Assembly: GCF_009745975.1 (NCBI RefSeq)
Contig: NZ_WHOL01000064.1
Location: 62,001 to 126,000, forward strand
Direction: 5' to 3'
Length of the DNA: 64,000 nt
Source: Actinokineospora pegani
GTDB taxonomy: Bacteria; Actinomycetota; Actinomycetes; Mycobacteriales; Pseudonocardiaceae
The position numbers and the translations under genes were made by a program. Below the pieces are notes generated by a model, which saw only the letters and a list, made by a program, of their open reading frames with translations, ran no database searches and was not told the origin of the DNA. Shown here piece by piece: positions 26,064-34,813 of this stretch; within the stretch, counting starts at the first letter, position 1; each line of letters begins with the position of its first letter.

Positions 26064-26624
26064 CTACCCCGCGCCAGTCGTACGGGCCTCATCCGATCGG
26101 AGGAGGTCATCACGAGCACGGGCGACCCGGGAACGCACGGTGCCGATGGGACACCCGCAGACCTCCGCCGCCTCCGCGTAGGAGAACCCGAGGACCTGGG
26201 TCAGCACCAGCGCCTCCCGTCGCTCCTCCGTGAGCCCGTCGAGCAGCACCCCGAGCTCGACCACGTCGGTGAAGCCGGAAGCGTGGTCGCGGGCTTGGTG
26301 CTGCTCGGCGGCGGCCACCCAGTCCTCGGCCGCCGAGCGGCGGGGCCGCGCCATCGCGGTGCGCACGCTGTCGACGACCACGCGGCGGGCGATCGACAGC
26401 AGCCAGGTGCGCGCGGTGGCCCTGGCGGCGAAGCGCGGCAGGCTGGGCAGGGCGCGCAGGTAGGTCTCCTGCGTGAGGTCGTCGGCGAGGTCGGCCGAGG
26501 CGAGGTGGGCGGTGAACTGCCACACGTCGCGCTGCGTGGCGCGGATGAACGACTCGAGGGCGCGGCGGTCGCCCCGGCCCGCGGCCAGCGCCCAAGCGGT
26601 GATCTCCTCATCCCGTGATCGCAC
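26064..26624 (-). CDS. ECF-type RNA polymerase sigma factor
   Basis: 186 aa. Region 2 covers about 15-85 (ADDLTQETYLRALPSLPRF, then TWLLSIARRVVVDSVR). Region 4 covers about 115-180 (GLTEERREALVLTQVLGFSY, then GTVRSRVARARDDL). The start GTG 26624 follows the usual N-terminal length for ECF factors. It is divergent from a membrane zinc-finger protein gene that has the hallmarks of its anti-sigma factor. The pair resembles the SigC-type group of actinobacteria, but the subgroup cannot be fixed by eye. Confidence 0.9.
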   Translation of the reverse strand: MRSRDEEITAWALAAGRGDRRALESFIRATQRDVWQFTAHLASADLADDLTQETYLRALPSLPRFAARATARTWLLSIARRVVVDSVRTAMARPRRSAAEDWVAAAEQHQARDHASGFTDVVELGVLLDGLTEERREALVLTQVLGFSYAEAAEVCGCPIGTVRSRVARARDDLLRSDEARTTGAG

Positions 26625-26652
26625 AAACCGGGAGAGTAACCGAACAGGCGGG

Positions 26653-26681
26653 GGAACTTTAGTCCTGACTTCCGCGACAAT
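26653..26681 (+). promoter_or_regulatory. Candidate ECF sigma promoter for the anti-sigma gene
   Basis: GGAAC at 26653-26657 matches the usual ECF -35 core. After a 16-base spacer comes GCGACAAT as a possible -10. It lies in front of the anti-sigma gene, where ECF autoregulation is common. The -10 does not match the most frequent CGTC type, so confidence is limited. Confidence 0.4.
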
Positions 26682-26688
26682 AAGAGGT

Positions 26689-27426
26689 ATGGACTGCCTG
26701 ACCTGCCGCGAAGCCCTCTCGGCCCGGCTCGACGGCGAGGCGGAGCCCGTCGAGCAGGCGCGGACGGACGACCACCTGGCCGAGTGCCAGTCCTGCCGCG
26801 GCTGGCAGGCCCGGGCCGCGCGCAGCGCCCGCCTGCTGCGGGTGCGGCCGGTCCCCCGGGTCCCGGACCTGACCGCCCGCATCCTGGACGAGGCGCCGCT
26901 CCCGGCGCGCATCCCCGGCCTGGTCCCCCGCACGCTGCTCGGCCTCGTCGCCGTCGCGCAGCTCGGCCTGGCGCTGGCGCAGATTTTCGGCACCGGCCCG
27001 TCGTCGCACGGCGAGCACGGCGGGGGACCGCTGTCGCTGCACCTGTTCAACGAGAGCACGGCGTGGAACCTGGCCCTGGGCATCGGCTTCTACTGGGCGG
27101 CCTGGCGCCCGCGCGGCGCGTCGGGCCTGCTGCCGGTGCTCACCGGCTTCGTGGTGGTCCTGCTCGGCTACTCCGCGCACGACCTGATCACCGGCGCGGC
27201 CCCGCTGAGCCGGGTCCTCGGCCACGCCCTCGTCCTCGCGGGCTGGCTGCTGCTGATCATCCTCCGCCGCGCCCTCCGCGACCCGGCCCCCGGCGACAAG
27301 GCCGCCGAGGACACCGCCCGCCGCCTCGACCTCGCCGACGAGCCGCCCCTGGCCGACCCGGGCGCGGCCGACCAGCCGGGCACGGGCCGCCACCTGCGCC
27401 CGGCGGGACGGCACCACGCCGCCTGA
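26689..27426 (+). CDS. Zinc-finger membrane anti-sigma factor
   Basis: 245 aa. The N-terminal zinc-binding anti-sigma (zf-HC2) domain has Cys3, Cys6 and the HxxxCxxC motif in HLAECQSC. Four hydrophobic helices (about 85-107, 123-143, 147-167, 172-195) follow, then a charged C-terminal tail with a histidine-rich end (residues 230-245). The AGAGGT element directly abuts the ATG at 26689. The gene is divergent from the ECF sigma factor. It should hold the sigma factor at the membrane until a redox or envelope signal releases it; the signal is unknown. Confidence 0.87.
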   Translation: MDCLTCREALSARLDGEAEPVEQARTDDHLAECQSCRGWQARAARSARLLRVRPVPRVPDLTARILDEAPLPARIPGLVPRTLLGLVAVAQLGLALAQIFGTGPSSHGEHGGGPLSLHLFNESTAWNLALGIGFYWAAWRPRGASGLLPVLTGFVVVLLGYSAHDLITGAAPLSRVLGHALVLAGWLLLIILRRALRDPAPGDKAAEDTARRLDLADEPPLADPGAADQPGTGRHLRPAGRHHAA

Positions 27427-27512
27427 CCGCGCAGGCACAGGCCTGAGCGCGCCCGAGAGCCACTCGCGGGTTCCGACCACCTCGGGCAGCGCTGGGGGCG
27501 GGCGGCGCCTGG

Positions 27513-28136
27513 TCAGGCGGCTCTCAGGGCGCTGATGACGGCCGAGGAGGGCACCGGCAGCGAGAACATCGGGAAGTCGTGGGCCAGGGCGTTGTCGTGC
27601 TCGGCCACCGAGGTGGCCGCGAGGCAGTCGGTCAGCGTGATCACCCGGTAGCCGTTCTCGTACCCGGTGCGCATGGTCGACTCGACGCAGCAGTTGGTCA
27701 GGAACCCGCCGAGCACGATGGTGGTGATGCCCTTGCCGCGCAGGATGAAGTCGAGGTTGGTGCTGGCGAAGGTGTCCAGGCCGCGCTTGCCCTCCACGAC
27801 GATGTCGCCTGCCCGAGGCGCCAGGTCCTCGACGATCCGCGCGCCCCACCCGCCCTGGACGAACGCGCCGCCGTCGACGACGCCCTTGAGGATGCCGTAG
27901 GGGTGCCGGGAGAGCTCGTGGTAGCCCTCGGCGAAGGCGATCGGCGCGTGCATGATCGTCACCCCGGCGGCGCGCGCGGCCTCGACCAGCGCCACGGTGT
28001 TGGCGAGCATGCCGGTCTTCGCCATCACCTCCGAGACGGCGTCGTGCAGCACGCCGCCCTCGGTGGTGAAGTCGTTCTGGTACTCGATGAGGACCACGGC
28101 GGTCGTCGCGGGGTCCAGGGTCAGCGGCTCGGTCAT
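27513..28136 (-). CDS. Isochorismatase-family cysteine hydrolase
   Basis: 207 aa. The catalytic triad of the family is visible: Asp22 in EYQNDF, Lys117 in VVEGKRGLDTF, and Cys150 in LTNCCVEST, with the preceding cis-peptide segment GGFLTN. Members hydrolyse isochorismate, nicotinamide, N-carbamoylsarcosine or ureido compounds. The fine specificity is not readable here, and no 2,3-dihydroxybenzoate genes are adjacent. The gene stands alone, convergent with the anti-sigma gene. Confidence 0.9.
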   Translation of the reverse strand: MTEPLTLDPATTAVVLIEYQNDFTTEGGVLHDAVSEVMAKTGMLANTVALVEAARAAGVTIMHAPIAFAEGYHELSRHPYGILKGVVDGGAFVQGGWGARIVEDLAPRAGDIVVEGKRGLDTFASTNLDFILRGKGITTIVLGGFLTNCCVESTMRTGYENGYRVITLTDCLAATSVAEHDNALAHDFPMFSLPVPSSAVISALRAA

Positions 28137-28185
28137 GCGGTCGAGTCTGGTCGACCGTGGCGCCGCTGACGATCACCTCGACGGC

Positions 28186-28716
28186 CTAACAGGCGGCCAG
28201 CATCCCGTCGGCGGTGCGGTTGATCTCGTCCTGGTTGGTCCCCCTGGCCGCGGCGATGAACGCGCGGGCGGCCTCGCGGCACTTGGTGGCGCTGGCCAGC
28301 GAGCGCTGGGCGGAGGCCTTCTCCGTCTCGGCCGTCTTCGCCGCCTCCTCCGCCTTCTTGGCCGCGTCCTCGGCCTTGGTCGCCGCGTCCTGCGCCTGGC
28401 TGATCTCCGCACCCCTGGCGTCGAGCCGCCCGGCGAGGTCCGAGGCGTCACCCTTGGCGCCCAGCCACAGGAACAGGAACACCCCCGCGGCGGCGAGCGC
28501 GAGCACGACCACGCCGCTGAGCGCGATGAGCGCGCCGCTGCCGCTCTTCCTGGGCGGCTCCTGCGCGGGGAAGCCGCTGGGGTCCGACGGCGGGAAGCCG
28601 ACCGCGGGCTGCTGCCCGGTCATGTGCGGCGCGGGCGGCGGGCCGGCGCCGGGGCCCCAGCCGGGGTTGGGGTTGTAGGCGCCGCTGCGCGGGTCTTGGC
28701 CGTACGGGGTCGACAT
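28186..28716 (-). CDS. Single-pass membrane protein with Pro/Gly-rich N-terminus and coiled-coil C-terminus
   Basis: 176 aa. Residues 1-65 are Pro/Gly-rich and probably disordered in the cytoplasm. One membrane helix (about 70-95, ALIALSGVVVLALAAAGVFL) is followed by an Ala/Glu/Lys heptad-rich coiled coil (100-145) and a short helical end with two cysteines (CREAARAF and the terminal Cys). ATG 28716 has GGAAGG 8 bases upstream. The layout is typical of actinobacterial envelope scaffold proteins of unknown function. Confidence 0.72.
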   Translation of the reverse strand: MSTPYGQDPRSGAYNPNPGWGPGAGPPPAPHMTGQQPAVGFPPSDPSGFPAQEPPRKSGSGALIALSGVVVLALAAAGVFLFLWLGAKGDASDLAGRLDARGAEISQAQDAATKAEDAAKKAEEAAKTAETEKASAQRSLASATKCREAARAFIAAARGTNQDEINRTADGMLAAC

Positions 28717-29145
28717 GTTCGCTGCCTTCCGGAGGGAAAGGGTGGGATGACGCCAGTGGTCTGACACCGTCGGTAGGCGGAAGGCTCCCGCAGCCACCCG
28801 ATTGGACTAATGAGAACAAAGTGTGCCGGATCCGCCAAGCCGTGCCGCCACCCGGGTGGACCCGCCCGAGGACCGCCCGCGCGCGCCAACACGGGCAGAA
28901 CACGGTTTCCGCACCGAAAAAAGGAATCACCGGCAGGTCGAACGCGGCAACGCGAGTCCGATTTCCGCAGTCCCAGTTGCCAGTATTCATCATTGCCAGT
29001 CATTGCCATATTCACAGCGTATCGTCGCAGGTGAACGGCGGTCCCACTTCTGGTCTATTCCTGATGGCACGCCGAGCCAATATCGTTCATCGAGTGCGGC
29101 AAACCCTGCAGCCGCGCATTCCCTGCGAAGAACGGAATCCCACGC
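28717..29145. other. Divergent intergenic region upstream of the subtilisin gene
   Basis: No convincing gene in 429 bp. The right half is AT-richer than the rest of the window, as expected of promoters. TTGCCAGT occurs at 28977-28984 and 28993-29000, with a third TTGCCA at 29003, forming a short direct-repeat cluster that may bind a regulator. Confidence 0.45.
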
Positions 29146-30317
<1,172 letters not shown>

Positions 30318-30327
<10 letters not shown>

Positions 30328-30377
30328 GCAACGAGCCTGTGAACGACGAGCCTCTGGACAACGAGCCTCTGGACAAC
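30318..30377 (+). repeat. Four-unit 15-bp tandem repeat across the subtilisin stop codon
   Basis: Units GAGCCTCTGAGCAAC, GAGCCTGTGAACGAC, GAGCCTCTGGACAAC and GAGCCTCTGGACAAC follow without gaps. In the frame shifted relative to the protease they encode E-P-L/V-x-N/D repeats and then stop at 30395. The protease stop TGA is inside unit 1. Confidence 0.9.
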
Positions 30378-30413
30378 GCAGTGGCCTCGACCTGAGACAG
30401 CCCGAATGGTCAC

Positions 30414-30444
30414 GGGCCCCGGCGCTTCCCCGGCGCCGGGGTCC
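30414..30444. terminator. Hairpin terminator after the protease
   Basis: A 12-bp stem (one G-T pair), 30414-30425 with 30433-30444, and a 7-base loop. It lies between the protease and the convergent DUF3040 gene and can serve both. Confidence 0.7.
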
Positions 30445-30464
30445 GTGAGTTCGTGGGCCGGGCG

Positions 30465-30809
30465 CTAGACCGGCGGCACCGCCCCGGGCAGTTCACCACC
30501 GGGGTTGTCCTCCTCGGGGCTGTCCCGCTTGGACGCGCCCGCCTGGACAGCCTCGGGCACGCCCACCAGCAGGACCGCGGCGGCGGCGATCATCGCGCAG
30601 AAGACCAGGAGCGGGACGGCGACCACCAGCCCCACGATCGCCGCGGTGACCGCCAGACCGACCAGCGCGATCCGCATCGGCCCGGGGACGGCGCCCTCGG
30701 CCTGCTCGGTGTGGAACGCCGAGACCATGTCCGGGTCCTCGGTCTGGAAGCGCCGCTCGATCTCCTCGAGGGCACGCTGCTCGTGCCAGGTGAGCCGTTC
30801 GCTGTCCAT
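30465..30809 (-). CDS. DUF3040 domain protein
   Basis: 114 aa. N-terminal LTWHEQRALEEIERRFQTED is the amphipathic signature of DUF3040. Two adjacent hydrophobic helices (about 47-65 and 66-87) follow, then an acidic Pro-rich tail. ATG 30809 has GGAGGT 8 to 9 bases upstream; the in-frame ATG at 30875 has none. Members are small actinobacterial membrane proteins of unknown role. Confidence 0.82.
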   Translation of the reverse strand: MDSERLTWHEQRALEEIERRFQTEDPDMVSAFHTEQAEGAVPGPMRIALVGLAVTAAIVGLVVAVPLLVFCAMIAAAAVLLVGVPEAVQAGASKRDSPEEDNPGGELPGAVPPV

Positions 30810-30917
30810 CGCCGCACCACCTCCGTGCCAAGCCGTTCGATATCCACTTGCCCAGCCGAGAACGGGATGAAACACCTCGGTCCTCCCGGGAGGCTCAAAA
30901 GCACGACGACGACGGCA

Positions 30918-30943
30918 GGCCCCGGTCCCTGGAGACCGGGGCC
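30918..30943 (-). terminator. Hairpin terminator of the 615-aa membrane protein gene
   Basis: Perfect 10-bp arms GGCCCCGGTC and GACCGGGGCC with a 6-base loop, about 50 bp past the stop of the minus-strand membrane gene. Confidence 0.7.
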
Positions 30944-30993
30944 ACGTCGGACGTTACCCCTGTTTGACGCGGATATGAACCGTCGCGCACAAC

Positions 30994-32841
30994 TCAGAAC
31001 AACTTCGACAGCCTCCTGCTCGATTCCGAGGTGCCCGCCGCCGCGGCCGTGTAGAGCCAGGCGAACAGCACCCACATCGCCGCGAAGATGAACCCGACGC
31101 CCAGGTAGCCGACGGTCCAGAGCACCGCGGGGGTGTCGGACTTGCGCTCGCGCTGCAGGAACTCGATCTCCGAGAGGAACTCCCGCGACCCGGACTCGGC
31201 GGCGATCTCCGGGGCGTTGGCCGCCGGGTCGTCGGGCGCGTAGATGGGCGCCAGGGCCAGGACCCGGTTGGCGACGTGGATGCGGATGCCCGCCTTCCAC
31301 TCCCCGTAGACCGGCAGCGGCTCGGCGGTGCGGTAGACGCCGTCACCGGTGCGGATCAGCGGGTCCGTGTAGAAGTCGCCGCCCTGCCAGGCGAACCCGT
31401 TGAGCCAGATCGCCTCGTCGCCCAGCGCCGGGTCGGACAGGGTGACGGTGGCGTGGACCCAGCGCGGCTCCCCGCCGCCGTGCGGGTTGGAGATCTCGCG
31501 GCCCTGGGCGGACTCGGTGAGCCGGACGTCCGCGGCCAGGCCGGGCGGCGGGTCCTGCGGCACGACGACGGCGGCGGCCGTGCCCACCACCAGCAGCGCG
31601 CCGACCAGGCCGCCCAGGTGCCTGGCCCGCAACCGCGCGGCAGGCGTGCCCTCGGCCGGGCCGTCCTCGGCGGGCCGGGTGGCGATCTGCTCGACCCGCT
31701 GGTACTGCCACACCCCGACCAGGGCGCCACCGACGCCGGCGAGCGTGCCGAAGACGAGGAACAGCGGCAGTTCGTGCGCGGGCCAGGGGTTGGGCATGAG
31801 CCACTGGCTGAACAGGTACTCGCCGAGCATCCCCAGGGTGCCGACGCCGAGACCGGCCACGACGCCGTAGCGCCAGTCCTTGCGGGTGCCGATGACCAGC
31901 GCGACGACCTCGATGACCACGGCCTCGGCCAGGTAGGGCAGCGGCGTGGCCAGGTGCAGGTCGTCGAGGAACGGCACGATGGAGAACAGCAGGCGGCTGG
32001 CCAGGAACAGCCCGATCGCGATGAGCGTGCCGCCCGGCCCCCAGGACATCCGCGCGTAGACCAGCGTCCAGGCGCCGATCATCGCGACGAGCACGACCTG
32101 GGACAGCATCGGGAACTGCGGGACGCCGAGGTCGAACTCCATCAGGAAGGTGGAGGCGCCCATCATCCACGCGCCCGCCAGGACCGGGCCCTGCAACCGG
32201 ATCGCGAGCCCGTTCGCGCCGACCTGCCTGGCCTCGGCGCGCAGCAGCATGATGCCCAGCACGACGCAGACGCCGCCGCCGATCATCAGCACGTGCGTGG
32301 GGCCCCACTCGGTGACGTCCTGGCCGAACAGCCGGTGCCAGACGTCGTCGAGCGGGAACCCGGCGACGCCGACCAGGCCGGTGGCCATCATGAAGACCGC
32401 GCCCATCGGCACCCGCCAGTGCGGGCCGATGCGGAAGGTGCGGGCGGGCAGCTTGCCCTTGGCCAGGCCCGCGCTGAGCACGCCGCTGGCGAAGATGCCC
32501 AGCAGCCCGAAGTAGATGGGGAAGTGCGACGGGTTGGCCAGCGGCCCCTCGTCGCGGCCGAGCTCCATGTGGATGGGGACGTCCCAGTAGACGCCGATGA
32601 GCGCGGCGACGCCGGAGGCGCCCGCGGTGACCATGGGCAGCGCGGCCCAGCGGGGCAGGCCGCCGACCTCGCCCATCCAGTCCGCGACCCGCCCGATCAG
32701 CGTCTTCTTGCCCGCGCGTTCGCGGATGACGAACAGCGCGAGCGGCAGGAACACCGCGAAGAACATCAGCAGGGCCACGACGATCTGCCCGAACTCGGCA
32801 CCACCCGCGGGGGGACTGCCCTCCTGTGCGACCAACACCAT
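30994..32841 (-). CDS. Large multi-pass membrane protein of unknown function
   Basis: 615 aa. About eleven hydrophobic helices fill residues 18-390, with polar loops containing conserved-looking HFPIYFG, DDVWHRLFGQ and EWGPTHVLMIGGG. These histidine-containing membrane loops could bind metal or heme. A cytoplasmic linker (390-420), one helix (425-445), a 130-residue extracytoplasmic domain (450-575; beta-rich, with WLNGFAWQGGDFYTDPL) and a last helix (582-605) complete it. ATG 32841 has GGAAGG about 6 bases upstream. It is divergent from a cupredoxin-like lipoprotein operon across a palindromic operator, so the four genes probably act together. I do not recognise the family. Confidence 0.75.
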   Translation of the reverse strand: MVLVAQEGSPPAGGAEFGQIVVALLMFFAVFLPLALFVIRERAGKKTLIGRVADWMGEVGGLPRWAALPMVTAGASGVAALIGVYWDVPIHMELGRDEGPLANPSHFPIYFGLLGIFASGVLSAGLAKGKLPARTFRIGPHWRVPMGAVFMMATGLVGVAGFPLDDVWHRLFGQDVTEWGPTHVLMIGGGVCVVLGIMLLRAEARQVGANGLAIRLQGPVLAGAWMMGASTFLMEFDLGVPQFPMLSQVVLVAMIGAWTLVYARMSWGPGGTLIAIGLFLASRLLFSIVPFLDDLHLATPLPYLAEAVVIEVVALVIGTRKDWRYGVVAGLGVGTLGMLGEYLFSQWLMPNPWPAHELPLFLVFGTLAGVGGALVGVWQYQRVEQIATRPAEDGPAEGTPAARLRARHLGGLVGALLVVGTAAAVVVPQDPPPGLAADVRLTESAQGREISNPHGGGEPRWVHATVTLSDPALGDEAIWLNGFAWQGGDFYTDPLIRTGDGVYRTAEPLPVYGEWKAGIRIHVANRVLALAPIYAPDDPAANAPEIAAESGSREFLSEIEFLQRERKSDTPAVLWTVGYLGVGFIFAAMWVLFAWLYTAAAAGTSESSRRLSKLF

Positions 32842-32898
32842 GCTCGCCTTCCTCGCCGAGAGACGGTGGAGTACCCGAACTGGCAGTAGCAGTGAACG

Positions 32899-32915
32899 AA
32901 AGTAACTGTTACTTT
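32899..32915. promoter_or_regulatory. Perfect palindromic operator between divergent membrane/cupredoxin genes
   Basis: AAAGTAAC-T-GTTACTTT, 8-bp perfect arms around one base, in an AT-rich stretch of an otherwise GC-rich intergenic region. It lies 58 bp from one start and 77 bp from the other. One dimeric regulator could control both directions. Confidence 0.65.
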
Positions 32916-32991
32916 GGATAACACCTTAGAGCCGCCGGGGCCCGGCGGCAATACCGCTCTCTGGAGCAATCCGAGCCGGAAAGGACGCGCG

Positions 32992-33345
32992 ATGCTGCGC
33001 ATCTCCCTGGTCGTCGCCGCGCTGCTGGCCTTGGTCGCGGGCTGTTCGTCGGGCTCGGCGCCCGCGTCGACCACCGCGGCCGAGCAGGTCTTCGAGTTCA
33101 CCGTCGTCGACGGGCAGCGCACCGCGGGCCCGAACCGGGTCGAGGTCACGCCTGGGACCCCGGTGGTCATCAAGGTGACCACCGACGCCGACGACGAGCT
33201 GCACGTGCACGGCTACGACGAGCTGGCCGCGCTCAAGGCGGGCGAGCCGGGGCAGGTCTCCTTCACCACCGGGGCCACCGGCGTGTTCGAGGTCGAGCTG
33301 CACGGCAGCGGCGCGGCGATCACCTCGCTGCGCGTCGCGGAGTGA
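32992..33345 (+). CDS. Cupredoxin-like lipoprotein
   Basis: 117 aa. The signal peptide ends in the lipobox LALVAGC, so it is anchored outside the membrane. The mature part is a small beta-sandwich of cupredoxin type: FEFTVVDGQRTAGPNRVEVT, PVVIKVTTDADDELHVHGYD and GVFEVELHGSGAAITSLRV. Histidines in ELHVHGYD and ELHGS could bind metal, but the Cys and Met ligands of type 1 copper sites are absent. ATG 32992 has AAAGGA 7 bases upstream; the ATG at 32914 lies inside the operator. It overlaps the next gene by 4 bp. I infer a periplasmic-side metal-binding or sensing role. Confidence 0.8.
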   Translation: MLRISLVVAALLALVAGCSSGSAPASTTAAEQVFEFTVVDGQRTAGPNRVEVTPGTPVVIKVTTDADDELHVHGYDELAALKAGEPGQVSFTTGATGVFEVELHGSGAAITSLRVAE

Positions 33346-34550
33346 GCCCCGGGCTCGTCCTCGCGCACGGCCTGGGCGGCCGTTCGGACCTGCCGGTCCC
33401 GCTGTGGCTCGCGCTCAACGCGGGCGCTGCGGCGGTGCTGGTGTCGTTCGTGGCGCTGACGGTGCTGTGGCGCACCCCCCGGCTGCGCGGGTCCGCGGGC
33501 GGTCGGCCGGTGCGGCTGTGGGTGCCGCGCGCGGGGCTCAAGGCGCTGGGACTGGTGCTGCTGCTGGGTTTCCTGGGTGTGGCGTGGTTCGGGCCCGCGG
33601 CGCACAACCCGGCCCCGGCGTGGTTCTACGTGTGGTTCTGGGTCGGCCTGGTCCCCGTCTCGCTGCTGTTCGGCCCGGTCTGGCGGCTGGCGAACCCGCT
33701 GCGCACGCTGGCCTCCTGGCTGGGCCGGGTCGTGCCGTCGCGGGAGCTGCCCGAGCGCTGGGGCCGCTGGCCCGCGGTGGTGAGCCTGTTCGCGTTCCTG
33801 TGGTTGGAACTGGCCTCCGGGTTCTCGGACTCGCTGCTGGCGGTGGCCGTGTTCGTCACCGCGTACTCGGTCGTCCAGGTGATCGCGGGCGCGGTGTGCG
33901 GACCGGGCTGGTTCGACCGCGGCGACGGGTTCGAGCTGTACTCGACGCTGATCGCGGGCCTGGCGCCGTGGGGTCGCCGCGACGACGGGCGGCTCGTGCT
34001 GCGCAACCCGCTGGACGGGCTGACGACCCTGCGGGCGCTGCCCGGCCTGACGCCGTTCGTCCTGCTGGTCCTGGGCTCCACGGTGTTCGACGGCCTGACC
34101 CGGCTGCCCGTGTGGACCTTCACCGGATCGATCGCCGCGGGCACCCTTGGCCTGCTGGGCGCGGTGGCGCTGACCGCGGGCGCCTACGTCGGCGCGATCG
34201 CGCTGACCCGCCCGTACCTGCGCAGGGGCGTGCACCCCTTCGACTCCCTGGCCCACACCCTGGTCCCGATCATGGTCGGCTACACGGTGGCGCACTACTT
34301 CTCGTTCGCCGTCTTCGAGGGCCAGCGCGGCTGGGGCGCCAGTGTGGACTACACAGTGCTGTCCGCAGGTGTCATCGCCGCCGTCCAGATCGGCGGCATC
34401 GTCCTCGGCCACGTCCTCGCCGTCACCTCCGCCCACGACCAGTCCTTGCGCGACCTGCGGAAGGGGTATGAGCGCGTGGGCCAGTACCCGGTGCTGGCCC
34501 TGATGGTCGGCTACACAGCGGTGGGGATCGCCCTGGTCTCCGGGGTGTGA
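33342..34550 (+). CDS. Multi-pass membrane protein coupled to the cupredoxin-like lipoprotein
   Basis: 402 aa with about nine to ten hydrophobic helices (for example 22-45, 70-88, 95-115, 148-180, 240-260, 270-300, 320-342, 350-372, 385-402). Polar segments carry HGLGGRSD near the N-terminus, GPVWRLANPLRTLASWLG after helix 3, and VHPFDSLAHTLVPIMVGYTV with two histidines at a membrane entrance. Start GTG 33342 overlaps the lipoprotein stop (GTGA). Size and topology suggest a transporter or metal-insertion membrane component. I do not recognise a named family. Confidence 0.75.
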   Translation: MSPGLVLAHGLGGRSDLPVPLWLALNAGAAAVLVSFVALTVLWRTPRLRGSAGGRPVRLWVPRAGLKALGLVLLLGFLGVAWFGPAAHNPAPAWFYVWFWVGLVPVSLLFGPVWRLANPLRTLASWLGRVVPSRELPERWGRWPAVVSLFAFLWLELASGFSDSLLAVAVFVTAYSVVQVIAGAVCGPGWFDRGDGFELYSTLIAGLAPWGRRDDGRLVLRNPLDGLTTLRALPGLTPFVLLVLGSTVFDGLTRLPVWTFTGSIAAGTLGLLGAVALTAGAYVGAIALTRPYLRRGVHPFDSLAHTLVPIMVGYTVAHYFSFAVFEGQRGWGASVDYTVLSAGVIAAVQIGGIVLGHVLAVTSAHDQSLRDLRKGYERVGQYPVLALMVGYTAVGIALVSGV

Positions 34551-34552
34551 GC

Positions 34553-34690
34553 ATGACACTGCCGGTGGTCATGATGCACCAGGGCGGCTGGGACGAAATG
34601 CTCATCTTCGTCGGGCCGGTCGGCATCATCGTGCTGCTCATCGTCGTGGCCCGCCGCCAAGCGCCTCCCCCGGAGGACGACGACGAGTAG
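34553..34690 (+). CDS. 45-aa single-pass membrane peptide
   Basis: Reads MTLPVVMMHQGGWDEMLIFV, continues with GPVGIIVLLIVVARRQ and ends PPPEDDDE. One membrane helix (about 16-35) and an acidic cytoplasmic tail. A GTG at 34547 overlaps the preceding stop (GTGA) and is in frame, so translation is coupled to the 402-aa membrane protein; ATG 34553 is the conventional choice. Position and coupling argue that it is a real small subunit of the same membrane complex. Confidence 0.65.
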   Translation: MTLPVVMMHQGGWDEMLIFVGPVGIIVLLIVVARRQAPPPEDDDE

Positions 34691-34744
34691 CAGCGGATGG
34701 CCCGCCGGACCACAGCGGCCGTCAGAGCCGTGGCGCGGACCTCC

Positions 34745-34800
34745 GCACGTGCTGCCACCCCGAGCCCCGTCGACTCCTCGCGCGGGGTGGCAGCACGTGC
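34745..34800. terminator. Long hairpin terminator between convergent genes
   Basis: Perfect 18-bp arms (34745-34762 and 34783-34800) with a 20-base loop, between the cupredoxin operon and the convergent hydrolase gene. Confidence 0.75.
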
Positions 34801-34813
34801 GCCCTGTGGGGGT

